Assembly (NCBI RefSeq): GCF_963576675.1
Contig: NC_088911.1
Coordinates: forward strand, 78,211,256-78,275,255
DNA length: 64,000 nucleotides
Direction of reading: 5' to 3'
Source of the DNA: Euphorbia lathyris
Lineage: Eukaryota; Streptophyta; Magnoliopsida; Malpighiales; Euphorbiaceae
Shown here in pieces: positions 48,565 to 59,620 of this stretch. The notes under the pieces were generated by a model. That model ran no database searches. It was not told the origin of the DNA and saw nothing but the letters and a program-made list of their open reading frames with translations. Position 1 is the first letter of the stretch. Each line of letters opens with the position of its first letter. The translations under genes were made by a program, and so were the position numbers.

Positions 48565-49747
48565 ATGGAGGAAGGAATGTCGAGTCTGGTCATTGCCGAT
48601 TCTGAAAATGTTTTACTTGATTGAGAAGGAGTAGGGGATGAGGTGTTAGGGGAACCATGCTTAATTCTAATTGGTCGGTTTTTGGCTGAAAAACCTATCA
48701 ATTTTGTTGCTATGAAAACTCGGATGGCCAATCTCTGGAGGCCGGGGCGAGGAGTGGTGATCAAGGAGGTAGGAAACAATTTATATTCATTTGAGTTTTT
48801 CCATGTGGTGGATAGGGACAGAGTGATCACTAGCGGTCCATGGTCTTTCGATAACTGTATTCTGGTTCTAGCTGAATGGAATCAGGGAGTGGTATTAGAG
48901 GTGTGGAGCTGTTTATGGTTGACTTCTGGGTTCAGATTTTTGACCTACCTGCGGGTGCTATGAGTGAAGTGGTAGGAAGGCAGATAGGTTCGTTCCTGGG
49001 AGAATTCCTCGAGTATGATGTAAGTAATCTATCTGGAGCTCGTCGTGTTTATATGAGAATTCGTGTGAAAATTGATGTTAGGTTGCCATTAAAACGTTTT
49101 AAAAAGATCAGAAAGAGCTCAACCGAAGCAACCTATGTAAATTTTAAATATGAAAGGCTTGGTAGTTTTTGTTACCTGTGTGGAGTGCTTGGCCATACGG
49201 ATAGGTACTGTGAACTCCTTTTCAACACAGTGGGGCGGAGCCTGGATAGAGATTGGGGGAGTGGCTTAAAGCTTCTAACAGAGGTAACCAGAATCAAATA
49301 GGTATGAAGTGGCTACGCGAGGGTAGTGAGGGATTTGCGGGAGGAGAATTTGAAGGATTTAGCAATCTTAGAGTTCAATCGAGATATCAATTAGTAAATG
49401 CTAACAGAGAGAAAAGCAGCGTAATTGATTCTGGAGGATTGTCTTCAAATCCCAATCTTACTATATATGGTAGAAATGTTCTTCAATGGAAGATGGGGTT
49501 GGGAGGAGAGGGGCAGACTGGCAAAATTAGTTCTGATTTAGAGAAAGAAAATTCTGATATGAACCTTCAAGAAGATAGAAAGAGGAGACGTGATGAGAGA
49601 AGTAGTGAACTGGTCCAGGAGAGGGATGCTTATAAAGGTAGTGATATGGTTATAGAGGAGTTGGTTTCCGGGAAGATAAGGGATTCGACTTCTCTTCTGA
49701 ATTCGGATACGGCGAGGCCTGTAACTCAGGCCCACCGAGGATCATGA
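48565..49747 (+). pseudogene. L1 ORF1 (DUF4283 and zinc knuckle)
   Basis: It starts MEEGMSSLVIADSENVLLD, has an in-frame TGA near 48622, then the DUF4283-type RNA-binding domain (GRFLAEKPINFVAM, then VDRDRVITSGPWSFDNCILV). A frameshift near 48900 leads to FWVQIFDLPAGAMSE and a zinc knuckle CYLCGVLGHTDRYC at about 49170-49212. A second frameshift near 49255 leads to a basic tail ending at TGA 49745-49747. The protein would package LINE RNA. The stop overlaps the ORF2 start as ATGA. Confidence 0.85.
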
Positions 49748-52024
49748 ACTGCATTAGTTGGAACTGCCAAGGGTTGGGTAACTCTCGTGCAGTTCGTGCG
49801 CTTGGGGATGTAATTAAAGTACACTCTCCGGGCATTGTCTTTTTTATTGAAACTTTGTGTGATAGAAATCGTGTTGAAGTGGTTAGCAAAAAGCTAAAAT
49901 TGTCAGGTTGTTTTTCTACGGGGCTCAGGGGTAGAGGTGGTGGAATTGCAATGTTATGGAAGGATGGATTGGGAGTGTCGATAGCTGGTTTTTCTGATCG
50001 TCATATTGAAGCCAGAATCCAGGATGATGAGAGGGGTGAATGGAGACTTGTCGATTTTTATGGCTATTCTGAGAGGGGAAGGCATCAATTGTCTTGGACA
50101 CTTCTGAGAGATGTGGTTCAGCTGTCTTTGCTCCCCTTAGCTGTGATTGGAGATTTCAATTGCATCTTATCACAGGAGGAGAAGAAAGGTGGGCCTATAT
50201 ATCCCTCGGTTTTGATTGAGGCCTTTGCAAATACACTGAACGAGTGTAATCTTTATGATCTTTTCATGTATGGGAGTAATTTTACGTGGGAGCGCGGTAG
50301 AGGGACTTTGGGTTGGATTCAGGAGAGGTTGGATAGATGTGTAGTGTCAGAAAGTTGGATTGAGAGGTTTCCTGAGTATCGCTTGTCTAACTCAACTTCT
50401 GTGTACTCTGACCATAGTCCAATTATGTTGGAAACAATCGTTAGGGAAAGGCAGCGGCGGAAGGCTGTGTTCCGGTATGAGAATGCATGGGTTCTAGAGA
50501 ATGAGTTCAAAGAGGTGGTTAAACGATGTTGGCTTGGTGGGGCTGGTGGAAATTTCGTTAGAAGACTTACTGCTTGTGCAAGCACTATGGAAGGTTGGGG
50601 GAGACATTTTAGACAAAAGTTTACTGTGAGAATTGCTCAGTGCAGGAATATTATGACAAGATTTCGGGATGATTCGAATCAGCATGCTATTGAGGCATAC
50701 GGGGCTGCTCAAAAGCTACTAGAGAGTTTATTGGCTCAGGAAGAGAGTTATCTACAGCAAAGGGCAAAGGCTTTTTGGCTTGCTAAAGGGGACTCAAATT
50801 CATGTTTTTTCCATGCAAGCATTAATACGAGGAAGCGTAGGAATTAGATTGAGAAACTTGTGGACGGGAATGGTGTTGTGGTGGAGCGGGCGACATTGGG
50901 GGATCATATCCTGGATTATTTTAGGTCCCTCTTCACTGCTGCGTTTTCTACAAATCTGTCCGTTGTTGAGACTTTGACGGTGGTAATTACTGATAAGATG
51001 AATGAGAGTTTATGTTCTCCGTTTGGTTATGAGGAATTCAAGGTTGCCATTTTCCAAATGCATCCCGACAAGTCACCCCGCCCCGATGGCCTTAATCCAG
51101 GTTTTTCTCAACACTTTTGGGAGTTAATTGGTATGGATGTTTATAATGCTTGTATTGTTTGGCTTGATAGAGGTTTTTCCCTTCTCGCTTAAATGATACT
51201 ATTATTGTGCTAATTCCCAAATGTGCTGTGCCGGAATCTGTCAAGGATCTTCGCCCTATTTCGTTGTGTAATGTGCTTTACAAATTAATTGCAAAGGTGT
51301 TGGCGAATAGGTTGAAATTGTTTCTACCTGATATTATCTCTGATAGCCAATCGGCGTTGGGCCCGGGTAGATCTATTATGGATAATGTGATGGTGGCCTT
51401 TGAATCTATCCATTATATGAAAAGACGGAACAGATCAGCGAAGGGGAATGTTGCTTTTAAGCTTGATATTAGTAAAGCTTATGACAAAGTGGATTGGGAG
51501 TTTTTGCGGGCTGTGTTAGTCAGAATGGGCTTTTACAGTATTTGGGTTAATTGGATAATGTTGTGTGTAACTTCTGTATCTTATTCTATATCGGTGAATG
51601 GTTCCCTATTTGGTCCAGTTAATCCTGGTAGAGGACTCATACAAGGGGATCCGTTATCTCCCTATCTATTCATTATGTGCTCAGAAGTCCTTTCCCAGTT
51701 AATTTACAGGGCTGAGGCGGATGGTCTTATTCATGGGTGTCGTGTTTGTAGAGGAGCTCCATCTGTTACACATCTCTTATTTGCTGACGATAGTTTTATC
51801 TTTTTTGATGCCCAAAGTTCTGAAAGCCAGGTGATTAAGGGAATTTTACAGGATTATGAAGAGGCATCTGGCCAAGCAATTAATGTTTCAAAGTCTGGTA
51901 TACTTTTCAGTCCAAATGTGCCTGATGAGAATATGATGGCTTTTTGTGAGTCACTGAATGTTATGCAACCGCTGGATACTAGCAAGTATTTAGGGCTGTC
52001 GTCCTTGATTGGAAGATGTAAGAC
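49744..52024 (+). pseudogene. L1 ORF2: endonuclease and 5' part of RT
   Basis: The EEP endonuclease runs 49744-50440: NCISWNCQGLGN at the start, ETLCDRNRVE with the catalytic Glu, VIGDFNCIL, and YSDHSPIM near the end. It is open to a TAG at 50845-50847, then continues in the same frame to 51192. A frameshift near 51180 leads to the RT: PISLCNVLYKLIAKVLANRL, DISKAYDKVDWEF, GLIQGDPLSPYLF, and FADD at about 51780. The CACTA insertion follows KYLGL..LIGRCKT. Confidence 0.9.
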
Positions 52025-52743
52025 CACTACAAGAAAAACAATAATTAGCAACCGGGAAGTTGATTGCTAAATTGGTCTCTAATACACATTTGCAACCAGA
52101 TTTGTGTTTTTAACAACCAAAATGAATCGGTTGCTAATTGCTAGGTTGCTAAATCTTTGAAACCATGTCTAGATTTATGGTAGCAATATTTGCAACCAAT
52201 AAATTGGTTGTTAAGTTGGTTGCAAAGTTACAAACCATTTCTTTGCAACCATTATTTGGTTTCAAAATCCAATTTTAAAGTTGTGTATCAAATGCCGTTA
52301 GAGACTAGCTTTTGGTTGCAACGAATCTGATTGTAAAATGCACCGACGGTTTTTAACGGTTTTTCAGACCGTAGTTGAAAACTCACTTCATCACTCACCG
52401 TTATACTGTCAGATTACTGACGATAATTTTCGTGTAAATTTTCTGGACCACTGCTTTGATTTTTTTTTCTGTAAATTGTTATTACTATTACTAAACTAAA
52501 ATATTATATTAAGAACTTCCATAATAAAACAAATAATATAAATTCTTTAACAAAATATATATTTATAAGTAATATAATTACATTTACAGATAAACTAAAC
52601 TAGCCAAGTACCAAAATGACCTACTAATGTAAGTGCCAAAATAAGCCTATACATCTTGGTACACCTCTAATATTAAGGTGGGAGGCCTTGGATTCAATAT
52701 ACACCCCCTTTCAAAAAACTACCAAAAACAAATATTCCAAGAC

Positions 52744-53235
52744 ATGAAAATCTAATTGTTAGAATCACGATCTAACCTCTCCAACACATGTAGTCGGTCG
52801 AGAAGGGTTTGAATTTACCTTACAGATGGACCAATTTGTGTCTCAATATCCATCAATCGCCCCCGAAGTTGGTTAAGCTCATCGACATCAACACGCAAAT
52901 GTAAACTTTGAAGCGTTTGATCTATCTGTTGTTGTCGTTCATCAGGCCGTTGTTGGCGTTCATTTATTCGCTCTAGATGCACTATAAAATCAGCCCTCTC
53001 CGCATTGAAACCATCATGTTGCTCATGGATAGAGTGCAGATTGGTTTGTGTATTAGCATGTGAGCTAAATGCACCATTAACATTAGGACTTAATTAGAAG
53101 CTGTCCCGATAATAATGAGAAGCTGCCGAACCTAGGCCATAAATAGCTCCATCCCTGTTAACTGCTCCACAAGCCACATAAAATGCTTTTATTTCATTAA
53201 TGGCTTCAACAGCTACCTCAAGTTCAGTGGGAATA
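52744..53235 (-). pseudogene. Remnant of En/Spm-type accessory ORF (Ptta/Transposase_24-like)
   Basis: The minus-strand frame reads EVAVEAINEIKAFYVACGAV, then RDGAIYGLGSAASHYY, the pattern near the end of plant Ptta/En/Spm (Transposase_24) proteins. A Gln/Arg-rich coiled-coil-like tail follows (RINERQQRPDERQQQIDQTL). One in-frame stop follows YYRDSF, and the frame ends at a donor-like AAG/GTAAAT near 52820. It supports the CACTA assignment. Confidence 0.6.
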
Positions 53236-54080
53236 ATTAAAAGAATTAAGCAAATCATATATACACCTAATAAATTATAAGGTAATTAATAATTATTATC
53301 AGTCCTTGAACTTATATCCTCATAATACAAGATGTCAAGGCATTCGAATAATTTACTAGTAATAATTTTTCTAATCAAATACCAACCAGTGAACGTTATC
53401 TATAATATCTCCGATTATTATAAAGTTATAAAGTTAACATATGACTTAATTTATAAAAGGACTACATGTTATATATTGTATTCTTTTTTAGGTGATTCAT
53501 ATATACCATCACTTAAAATCCTACCAAAAGGTTAAATATTAGGAGGGAAAATATGGAACTTTCCAATTGTCAATCACCAATAATCAACTCACATGAAACA
53601 TTAATGGCAAACTTCAACAAACAGATCTATTATGAATTCTAAAAGCATTACAACATGTAAATAACTATATCTAACCTTAAATAAGCTAAGTCATTATGTT
53701 AAATAAACTAAAGATTGATGTTAGATGGATGGATGGATGGGGTCATGCTGTAGTCAACAATCTGCTTAGAATTCCAGATAAGGCCACAATAGCAAATACA
53801 TCAATTGTCTGTAATATAAAAGCGCAAATTTTAAGTGGTCAAATGAGTTACGAATTTAGTCAGCCCATTTTCAACATGTAATTACGATTTTTAAATGTTC
53901 CTTATGTGGATCTGTGAATAAAATTAAGGGTAGAAAATACAAGAAACTTAGATTATCCTACGACATGCAAAATATTATCAAGCCGGAGTTGAAATAAGCC
54001 AGGGTTAGGACCTCCAAGCTACAGAGCAGGATCCAAAAGACTGAAATCATATCATAAAGGCTAGTTTAGGACATTTTTGT
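53236..54080. other. AT-rich CACTA interior
   Basis: No domain is recognised. A GATG microsatellite lies at about 53723-53741. Confidence 0.5.
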
Positions 54081-54086
54081 CCATAC

Positions 54087-56102
54087 CTGTATTTCATCGA
54101 AGCAAAGAAGGCTGGCGCCCTTTTCATCTGCTGGTCGATCTACAAGAAACTTGTCTGCTACAGCAGGAAGAATGTTTTTCATCTGCACCTGTTGCTTGTA
54201 TTTTTCTTCAGCACCTAACCATTCCTTGACTTTCATATCAAAAGGTAGATTCATAATCCAGTTGGATATGTTTGAATGCAAAGACAGTTCCTCCACTTGA
54301 TTCTTCCATATCTTATGCATATGCTCGTTTATATTCAGCATGGCCTGCAAAGAAGTATCGTAAGTAAGAATTTTTATTTCCTGAAAAAAGCATTCATGTG
54401 GATCTTCGCTAAACATGTAATTAGACTCTCAGAAACCATAATTTCCAGACAATTCATCAGGACTTATTACATATACAGCATCCTTCCCAAATTCTCTCGA
54501 TCATGTATGCACAGGGACGGATCCAAGATTTTGGATTAGTGGGGGCAAACTATGTATGTAAATAATAAATTCAAAAGATTGTACGCAAAATATAGATATC
54601 ATAATTGCAACATAGCAATCCGAATTGATACTCTATAAACTTTACACCCCATGCTTGGAACTCTATTCCATATAAGAAAATATTTGAACTTTGTGACTAG
54701 AATTCAATTGAATTACAAAATCATTTTCCTATATTTAGAAAAGATTACTATATAATACAAGCACAATTACAAATTGAATAATATATTATCTATAGGCTAC
54801 TATCAATTAGACATTTATTATCATAATATGGTTTCTGCAAACTCCAATATAATCAACTCATTCAGTTTTGTGAAATTACCTCCAAGACCACAACATTACA
54901 TAGAAGTAAAATCACCAGAATTGCGCTACTTTTGAAGCAAGAGAAGAGAACAATGGAAACTAACCATTTCAAAAACAGAATTAAATTTTATAAATCCTTA
55001 CCACAAACTATAATAACAATAAAAGAAAAGGTAAAATATAACAAATAAACCATCAAAAATTAACAACCCAAAATTTGATACTAATTCAAAGGGGGAAGCA
55101 GAAAATTCAATTAGAAAATTGCAGTTAAATTGAGGACCTGCTTGTTGCTTTTCGGAGGAGGTCCCAATTCAATTCAATTCAAAATCAGAAACAGCAGAGG
55201 AGAAGTGATCGGCATTGGAACAGACTAGAGATTGGAGATTGGTTTTAGGGATTTAAATTTCAGCACCGAGAGGATTTGAGGGTTTTCGAATTGGGAATGG
55301 GAGGATTGAAATCTTACTGCAGCTATTTAGAATTAGCTTTTTTACATGTTTTTTAAAATAAAACGACGCCGTCACCTCACTTAAAAAGAAGTGCATCGTT
55401 TTGTTTAATAAAACAGAAAAAAGATAAAATAAATACCTAATGTTCTTCAACCTTAACTTTTCTCTGCAATTGCAAACCAGTTCTCACCGCCAACAATGGC
55501 TATGGGGGCAAACATTCTTTCTTCCAAACCATACTTAGGGGGCTCAAAAAAAATCTAGAACTCAGTGGGGGCAAGTGCCTCCATTGTCCCACTGTAGATC
55601 CGTCCCTGTGTATGCATGGACATGCACGTAAGGGCTTCCATCCAGCTATCAAGCACGATAAAGATACCAGAATTGTCACACCATCATGAAAGCACAATAA
55701 GAGATTGACCTCATGAAAGTGAAATCGTCTCCTATGTTTAACAATTCCTTTGGTGACACCATAAAACATATCCATCAGCATAGTCTTCCCTGCAGTATCA
55801 AGAGGTGCTTTATTCACATGAACTAACAAATTTATATGCAAGTTCAGAATGGAAAACAGCTAAATGGAAAACATTGATACACTTTTAATAAATAGATGTA
55901 AAAACAAAATTTAAAACGTTGAATTCACATCTGAGCATGAATAGGATTGAAAACATACCACTTCCAACATTGCCATATATGTAAAAGTCCCTTTGGGGCA
56001 GCAGGAGCAATTGGACGACAGCCAACAAGGGAATCTAACTTCCTTTCTCTATTTAAGTATGAAACCCATCCACCCACTCCAGATTTAACCTCAGGTTTCT
56101 TC
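54087..56102 (-). pseudogene. Captured exons of an AFG1/LACE1-like mitochondrial ATPase
   Basis: Three exons with their introns kept: 55959-56102 (KSGVGGWVSYLNRERKLDSL, then PIAPAAPKG), 55710-55789 (GKTMLMDMFYG, FHFHE) and 54087-54344 (HMHKIWKNQ, KVKEWLGAEEKYKQ, DKFLVDRPADEKGASLLCFD with Walker B, ending at EIQ). Borders are GT/AG and phases agree. AFG1-type AAA ATPases act on mitochondrial inner-membrane proteins. The copy lacks the N-terminal and C-terminal exons. One extra base in the exon before the P-loop (the CTTTT at about 55984) breaks the frame, so it is a gene fragment. Intron 54345-55709 carries a hAT element. Confidence 0.88.
54512..55608. mobile_element. Non-autonomous hAT element, 1,097 bp
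   Basis: Terminal inverted repeats CAGGGACGGATC and GATCCGTCCCTG are present. An 8-bp duplication TGTATGCA lies at 54504-54511 and 55609-55616, the TSD length of hAT. Sub-terminal GTGGGGGCAA words recur near both ends (54539, 55502, 55566). There is no transposase. Confidence 0.9.
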
Positions 56103-56343
56103 CTAAGTCAAATAAAATTTAAATCGAAACAAAAGAAACGGAATGAATAAAGAGTCAAAATACTTGTGCAGAGAACTTTTAACATAAGGATTTTTCATGT
56201 GGGCGACTATATACCGTACTAAAATTCCGGTTCACCGCCCTGTATTGACCCTTTTGCCCTTCTCATTATTTCAAACATAAGTTTTGAAAATTCCAAATCC
56301 TCTCAACTTATTTTCCATTCTAAAAAAACCGACCAAAAACGAG

Positions 56344-58196
56344 ATGGCACGAAGAGGAGGCATCGGCAAAGGATACATGGGTATTACGGTAAGTATTTCC
56401 ATAAAAAAAATTATCAAAATCGTGAGTAATCGGGCCGAAATTCGGGATTAAAATCCCAGAATTTGGCCTAGGCGGGCGACACGCTCCATCTCCACCTACG
56501 GTGGAACGCATGAACTATGCGTTCCACCGTAGGTGGAGATGGAGCGTGTTTAGCGATCCACCCTATGGTGGATCGCACGGCGCACGCGCTCCATCGTAAG
56601 GTGGAACGCGCGGCGCATGCGCTCCACCTTATGGTGGAGCGCATGCGCCACCCGTTTGGCCTAAGGGCCAACGTTTGCGGCGCACTGGTCGACCCTAAGG
56701 CCGACTGGTGCGCCGCACCCGTTTGGACCATAGGGCAGGTGGTGTAAACCACCCGCCCAGGCCAAAAAGGGGCAAATTTTGAATTTTTTTTTAAAAAAAT
56801 TGCACGGACCGGGCGTAGGCAGACCCGAACGTATAGAAAAAAAAAATTATGTTAAATTGAATATACCTTATAAATAAATAATATTACAGGATCAGGAGGG
56901 AGCTGACCCTAGACGCACGTCTTCACGTCCTGTTACTGCATCTGCTCGGCGGGACCGGGAGGAGCAGCATCGTTTCATGGCGGACGCCCGGAGGGCATAT
57001 GCTGCACAGGCGGAGCGTGCTGAGGGACGGGATGAGGCGGCTGATATAGACATGGACGGGGATGCTTCTATGCATCATCCTAGTGCTGATACTATCCCCA
57101 TAGATCGTGGCGTTGTGACGAGGGGTCGAGACGGACGATTTTCTTCTACCGCAACATCTTCTTCTGGTAAGAGAAATTAAAAAAATGTGTTTATTTGTAT
57201 TTGTGTTAATCGTGATTATTGAAAAATATACTAAAAAATTAATGTAAACCGTTTGCTGTAATTTCAGGTAGCAGCAAGCGATCGAGGAGTGTAGAGGATG
57301 ACTGGGTTGTGAAGGACCCCGTCCCCGGGGGTCCATTTGATGGTGCTGTGATCCCGAGCTTTTTGGGACATATTGCATGTGCTATATGGGCCGGTCAGGA
57401 TAGGGGCGTCCTTAGGTGTCATACCAGATCAGGGTATTGCACGAAGCTAAGATTATGGTACAGTGGTTCTTCCCGGACGATTCAGTCGCATATCGAGTCA
57501 TCTGGCTTGTTCCATTTACCTGGTATTATGCACAGTCATATAGATGTTGCTCTGATCACGGCATTTGTAGAGCGGTGGCAGCCAGACACGTCATCATTTC
57601 ACATGCCATTTGGATGGATACGGTATCGGGATGTGATCGAGCCGTACATGCCGGGGCGATGCCTTCGACAGCTTGGACATGTGCAGACCATTCCTAGACC
57701 GATATTGCAGCCTTCTAAGGCTGTTCGCCCGTGGACCAGTTTGAAGTATCGTGTAGAGGTGCCAGCTGTGATGGTGCAGGGTATTTGGGACTCTTTTCCC
57801 TAGTCGTCCGTCCTTATACTGTCTGTATTCACTCCAGCACATACTCCATCAGATTGTGAGGATCAGTACATGCATTGGTACACCCGTCACTCACACCCTC
57901 GTCTACTTCCGGAGATTGTTGCACCCGGACCGGCTGTTTATACTCGCTCAAACAGTGAGATTGTAAGTTATTTTTGGTTTTTCTTTACTGGTCTAGTAAT
58001 GTGAAATGATATTTACTGAAATGTGAAATGATATTAACCTTGTTTTTTGTTCTTTACTTTTTTACAGTGGGTTAGTCGATTATCTGGCTGGGGTGAAACT
58101 GTGTTGGATCACATGAGTCATCTGGACGAGGATGCTGCGATTGTATATAGGCAGTCGTTAGAGGAGATTATGGATGCTTGGCATTTGGCCAAGTGA
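56344..58196 (+). pseudogene. Plant mobile domain (PMD) gene of the MULE, one nonsense codon
   Basis: Four exons: 56344-56388, 56890-57166, 57268-57962 and 58068-58196. All have GT/AG borders and matching phases, 381 residues in all. Exon 1 is MARRGGIGKGYMGIT. Exon 2 is charged and low complexity (REEQHRFMADARRAYAAQ). The PMD core is in exon 3: GPFDGAVIPSFLGHIA.AIW, RGVLRCHTRSGYCTKL, ITAFVERWQPDTSSFHMPFG, with DQYMHWYTRHSHPR late. Exon 4 ends W..RLSGWGETVLDHM...WHLAK. The single defect is a TAG at 57801-57803 after IWDSFP, where Gln would fit (CAG to TAG). PMD proteins are known as transposon-linked and as domesticated silencing factors (MAIN/MAIL group). Role here unknown. Confidence 0.85.
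56479..56760. repeat. GC-rich hairpin array in PMD intron 1
   Basis: Perfect hairpins: arms 56479-56511 and 56517-56549 (33 bp each, loop GAACT); 56553-56576 (10-bp stem, loop CTAT); 56612-56628 with 56633-56649 (17-bp stem, loop TTAT); and an imperfect one at about 56677-56717 (GCGGCGCAC ... GTGCGCCGC). Repeated words are GGTGGAACGC, CGCTCCACC and CCGTTTGG. Intron flanks are AT-rich, so the array is sharply bounded. Confidence 0.93.
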
Positions 58197-58304
58197 GTTA
58201 TGACTGTATTTTGAAGTATTTTAGTACTATTTTGACTGAATTTGGTGGATTGATATTTTAGTACTTTTTGTGGTATGTTTTGTTATTATTGCAAATTTAA
58301 GAAT

Positions 58305-58401
58305 ACATTAGAACGACATAAACGGCATAAACTGTAAAAATACATTACAACGACATAAACTGAAAAAAGACATTACAACGACATAAACCGGAAAAAAAAA
58401 G
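58305..58401. repeat. Tandem repeat between PMD gene and unknown ORF
   Basis: A unit like ACATTACAACGACATAAACTG (28-37 bp) starts at 58305, 58342 and 58370, with a partial copy at 58402. It ends at the stop codon of the 249-residue ORF. Confidence 0.85.
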
Positions 58402-58404
58402 ACA

Positions 58405-59154
58405 TTAGTCACTATCTTCTTCGTACACCTGAATGTTTGGTGAAGATGTCGCTGGTACACCTGACTGTATTGCAAGGTATATCTCTTTCTCCTCTGCAAT
58501 ATTCGTCTCATATTCCACAGGAAAAATGTTCCATGGAGCATTTCCTCTATTTCTTGGCCAAGCTCGTCCTGGCAGGTAATCGTTCTTTGAAGCGCTGATA
58601 CTCTGTAGTACTCGAACCTCTAATTTATAGCGATCCCAATTTTTCACGATCGAGTAAGGATAAGTTTGATGAACCTCATGAGAAATTTCAGACTCTGTCC
58701 ATCTTAAAAAGATGATGGAGTTGAAATTTTTTTTAGGGATGATTCCCCTCTGATTATCACGCAATAGTCTGGCGAACATAGCTTTCCAGTCATCAATAGG
58801 CATAAACCACTTCAGAAATGTTTGAATATGACTAGGAATATTTCCTTCATTCAAATTGTTCAACCATTCCTCTAGAGCAAATTCAAAAGGCATGTAATAC
58901 ATATAACATAAGAACCACAGCATGTGTAGTGAGTATATTGGAAACTCACCAGCAGACGGAAGTTTGAAGCAAAACATAAATGGAAATTCAGGATGGAACA
59001 TTGTTGGACTCACAAATGTCTCTCCATATACACGGATTGCGTAGTATTGGTAATCAAGCATCTTCGTCGTGCAATCAGACTTATTCAAAGTTGAAACTAT
59101 GCTTTTCTCGGAAGGAAAATTAGGGAACTCGTTGGTAAAATCAGATGAAGCCAT
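58405..59154 (-). CDS. Unrecognised 249-residue ORF inside the MULE
   Basis: An uninterrupted ORF lies between the PMD and transposase genes, on the transposase strand. I do not recognise a family. The start MASSDFTNEFPNFPSEKSIV is reasonable. An aromatic central part (LHMLWFLCYMYYMPFEFALEEW) is followed by a Trp-rich, mixed-charge region (FLKWFMPIDDWKAMFARLL) and an acidic C-terminus ending EEDSD. The central part is hydrophobic but interrupted by acidic residues, more like a globular core than a membrane helix. A TATAAAA (minus strand) at 59228-59234 lies 74-80 bases upstream, suggesting its own promoter. Lack of stops over 249 codons, in an element whose neighbours carry one defect each, argues for recent selection. 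Confidence 0.65.
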   Translation of the reverse strand: MASSDFTNEFPNFPSEKSIVSTLNKSDCTTKMLDYQYYAIRVYGETFVSPTMFHPEFPFMFCFKLPSAGEFPIYSLHMLWFLCYMYYMPFEFALEEWLNNLNEGNIPSHIQTFLKWFMPIDDWKAMFARLLRDNQRGIIPKKNFNSIIFLRWTESEISHEVHQTYPYSIVKNWDRYKLEVRVLQSISASKNDYLPGRAWPRNRGNAPWNIFPVEYETNIAEEKEIYLAIQSGVPATSSPNIQVYEEDSD

Positions 59155-59240
59155 TTATGTTTGAGAGTTTTCGTTGATCGTAATGTAAAGAGTAAATGTG
59201 GATAACTGAAGTAGCAACATTGTTTAATTTTATAGATGGA

Positions 59241-59316
59241 GAATATAGCCGTTGGAATATAGACGTTGGAATATAGACGTTGGAATATAGACGTTGGAAT
59301 ATAGCCGTTGGAATAC
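59241..59316. repeat. 14-bp tandem repeat upstream of the unknown ORF
   Basis: The unit GTTGGAATATAGAC repeats about five times next to the candidate TATA box at 59228-59234 of the minus-strand ORF. Confidence 0.9.
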
Positions 59317-59340
59317 CACATGTTCGAATATATTAATCAG

Positions 59341-59620
59341 AATTGATCAGAATTCACATGTAACATTACAGAACCACACATAATTGATCAGAATTCACCT
59401 GTAACATTACAGAACCACACATAATTCATCAGAATTCACCTGTAACATTACAGAACCACACATAATTCATCAGAATTCACCTGTAACATTACAGAACCAC
59501 ACATAATTCATCACAATTCACCTGTAACATTACAGAACCACACATAATTCATCACAATTCACCTGTAACATTACAGAACCACACATAATTGATCAGAATT
59601 CACCTGTAACATTACAGAAC
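59341..59620. repeat. 41-bp tandem repeat at the transposase 3' end
   Basis: Seven copies (the last partial) start at 59341, 59382, 59423, 59464, 59505, 59546 and 59587. The transposase stop codon lies in the last unit. On the minus strand each unit contains TGTTACAGGTGAATTC, which looks like both a 3' and a 5' splice site. Confidence 0.95.

Noticed and set aside
56517..56747. Open frames on both strands across the left hairpin array
   Set aside because: They are produced by the palindromes and lie inside the PMD intron.
59341..59620. CRISPR-like regular repeats
   Set aside because: The 41-bp units are directly tandem with no spacers and lie in a plant transposon.
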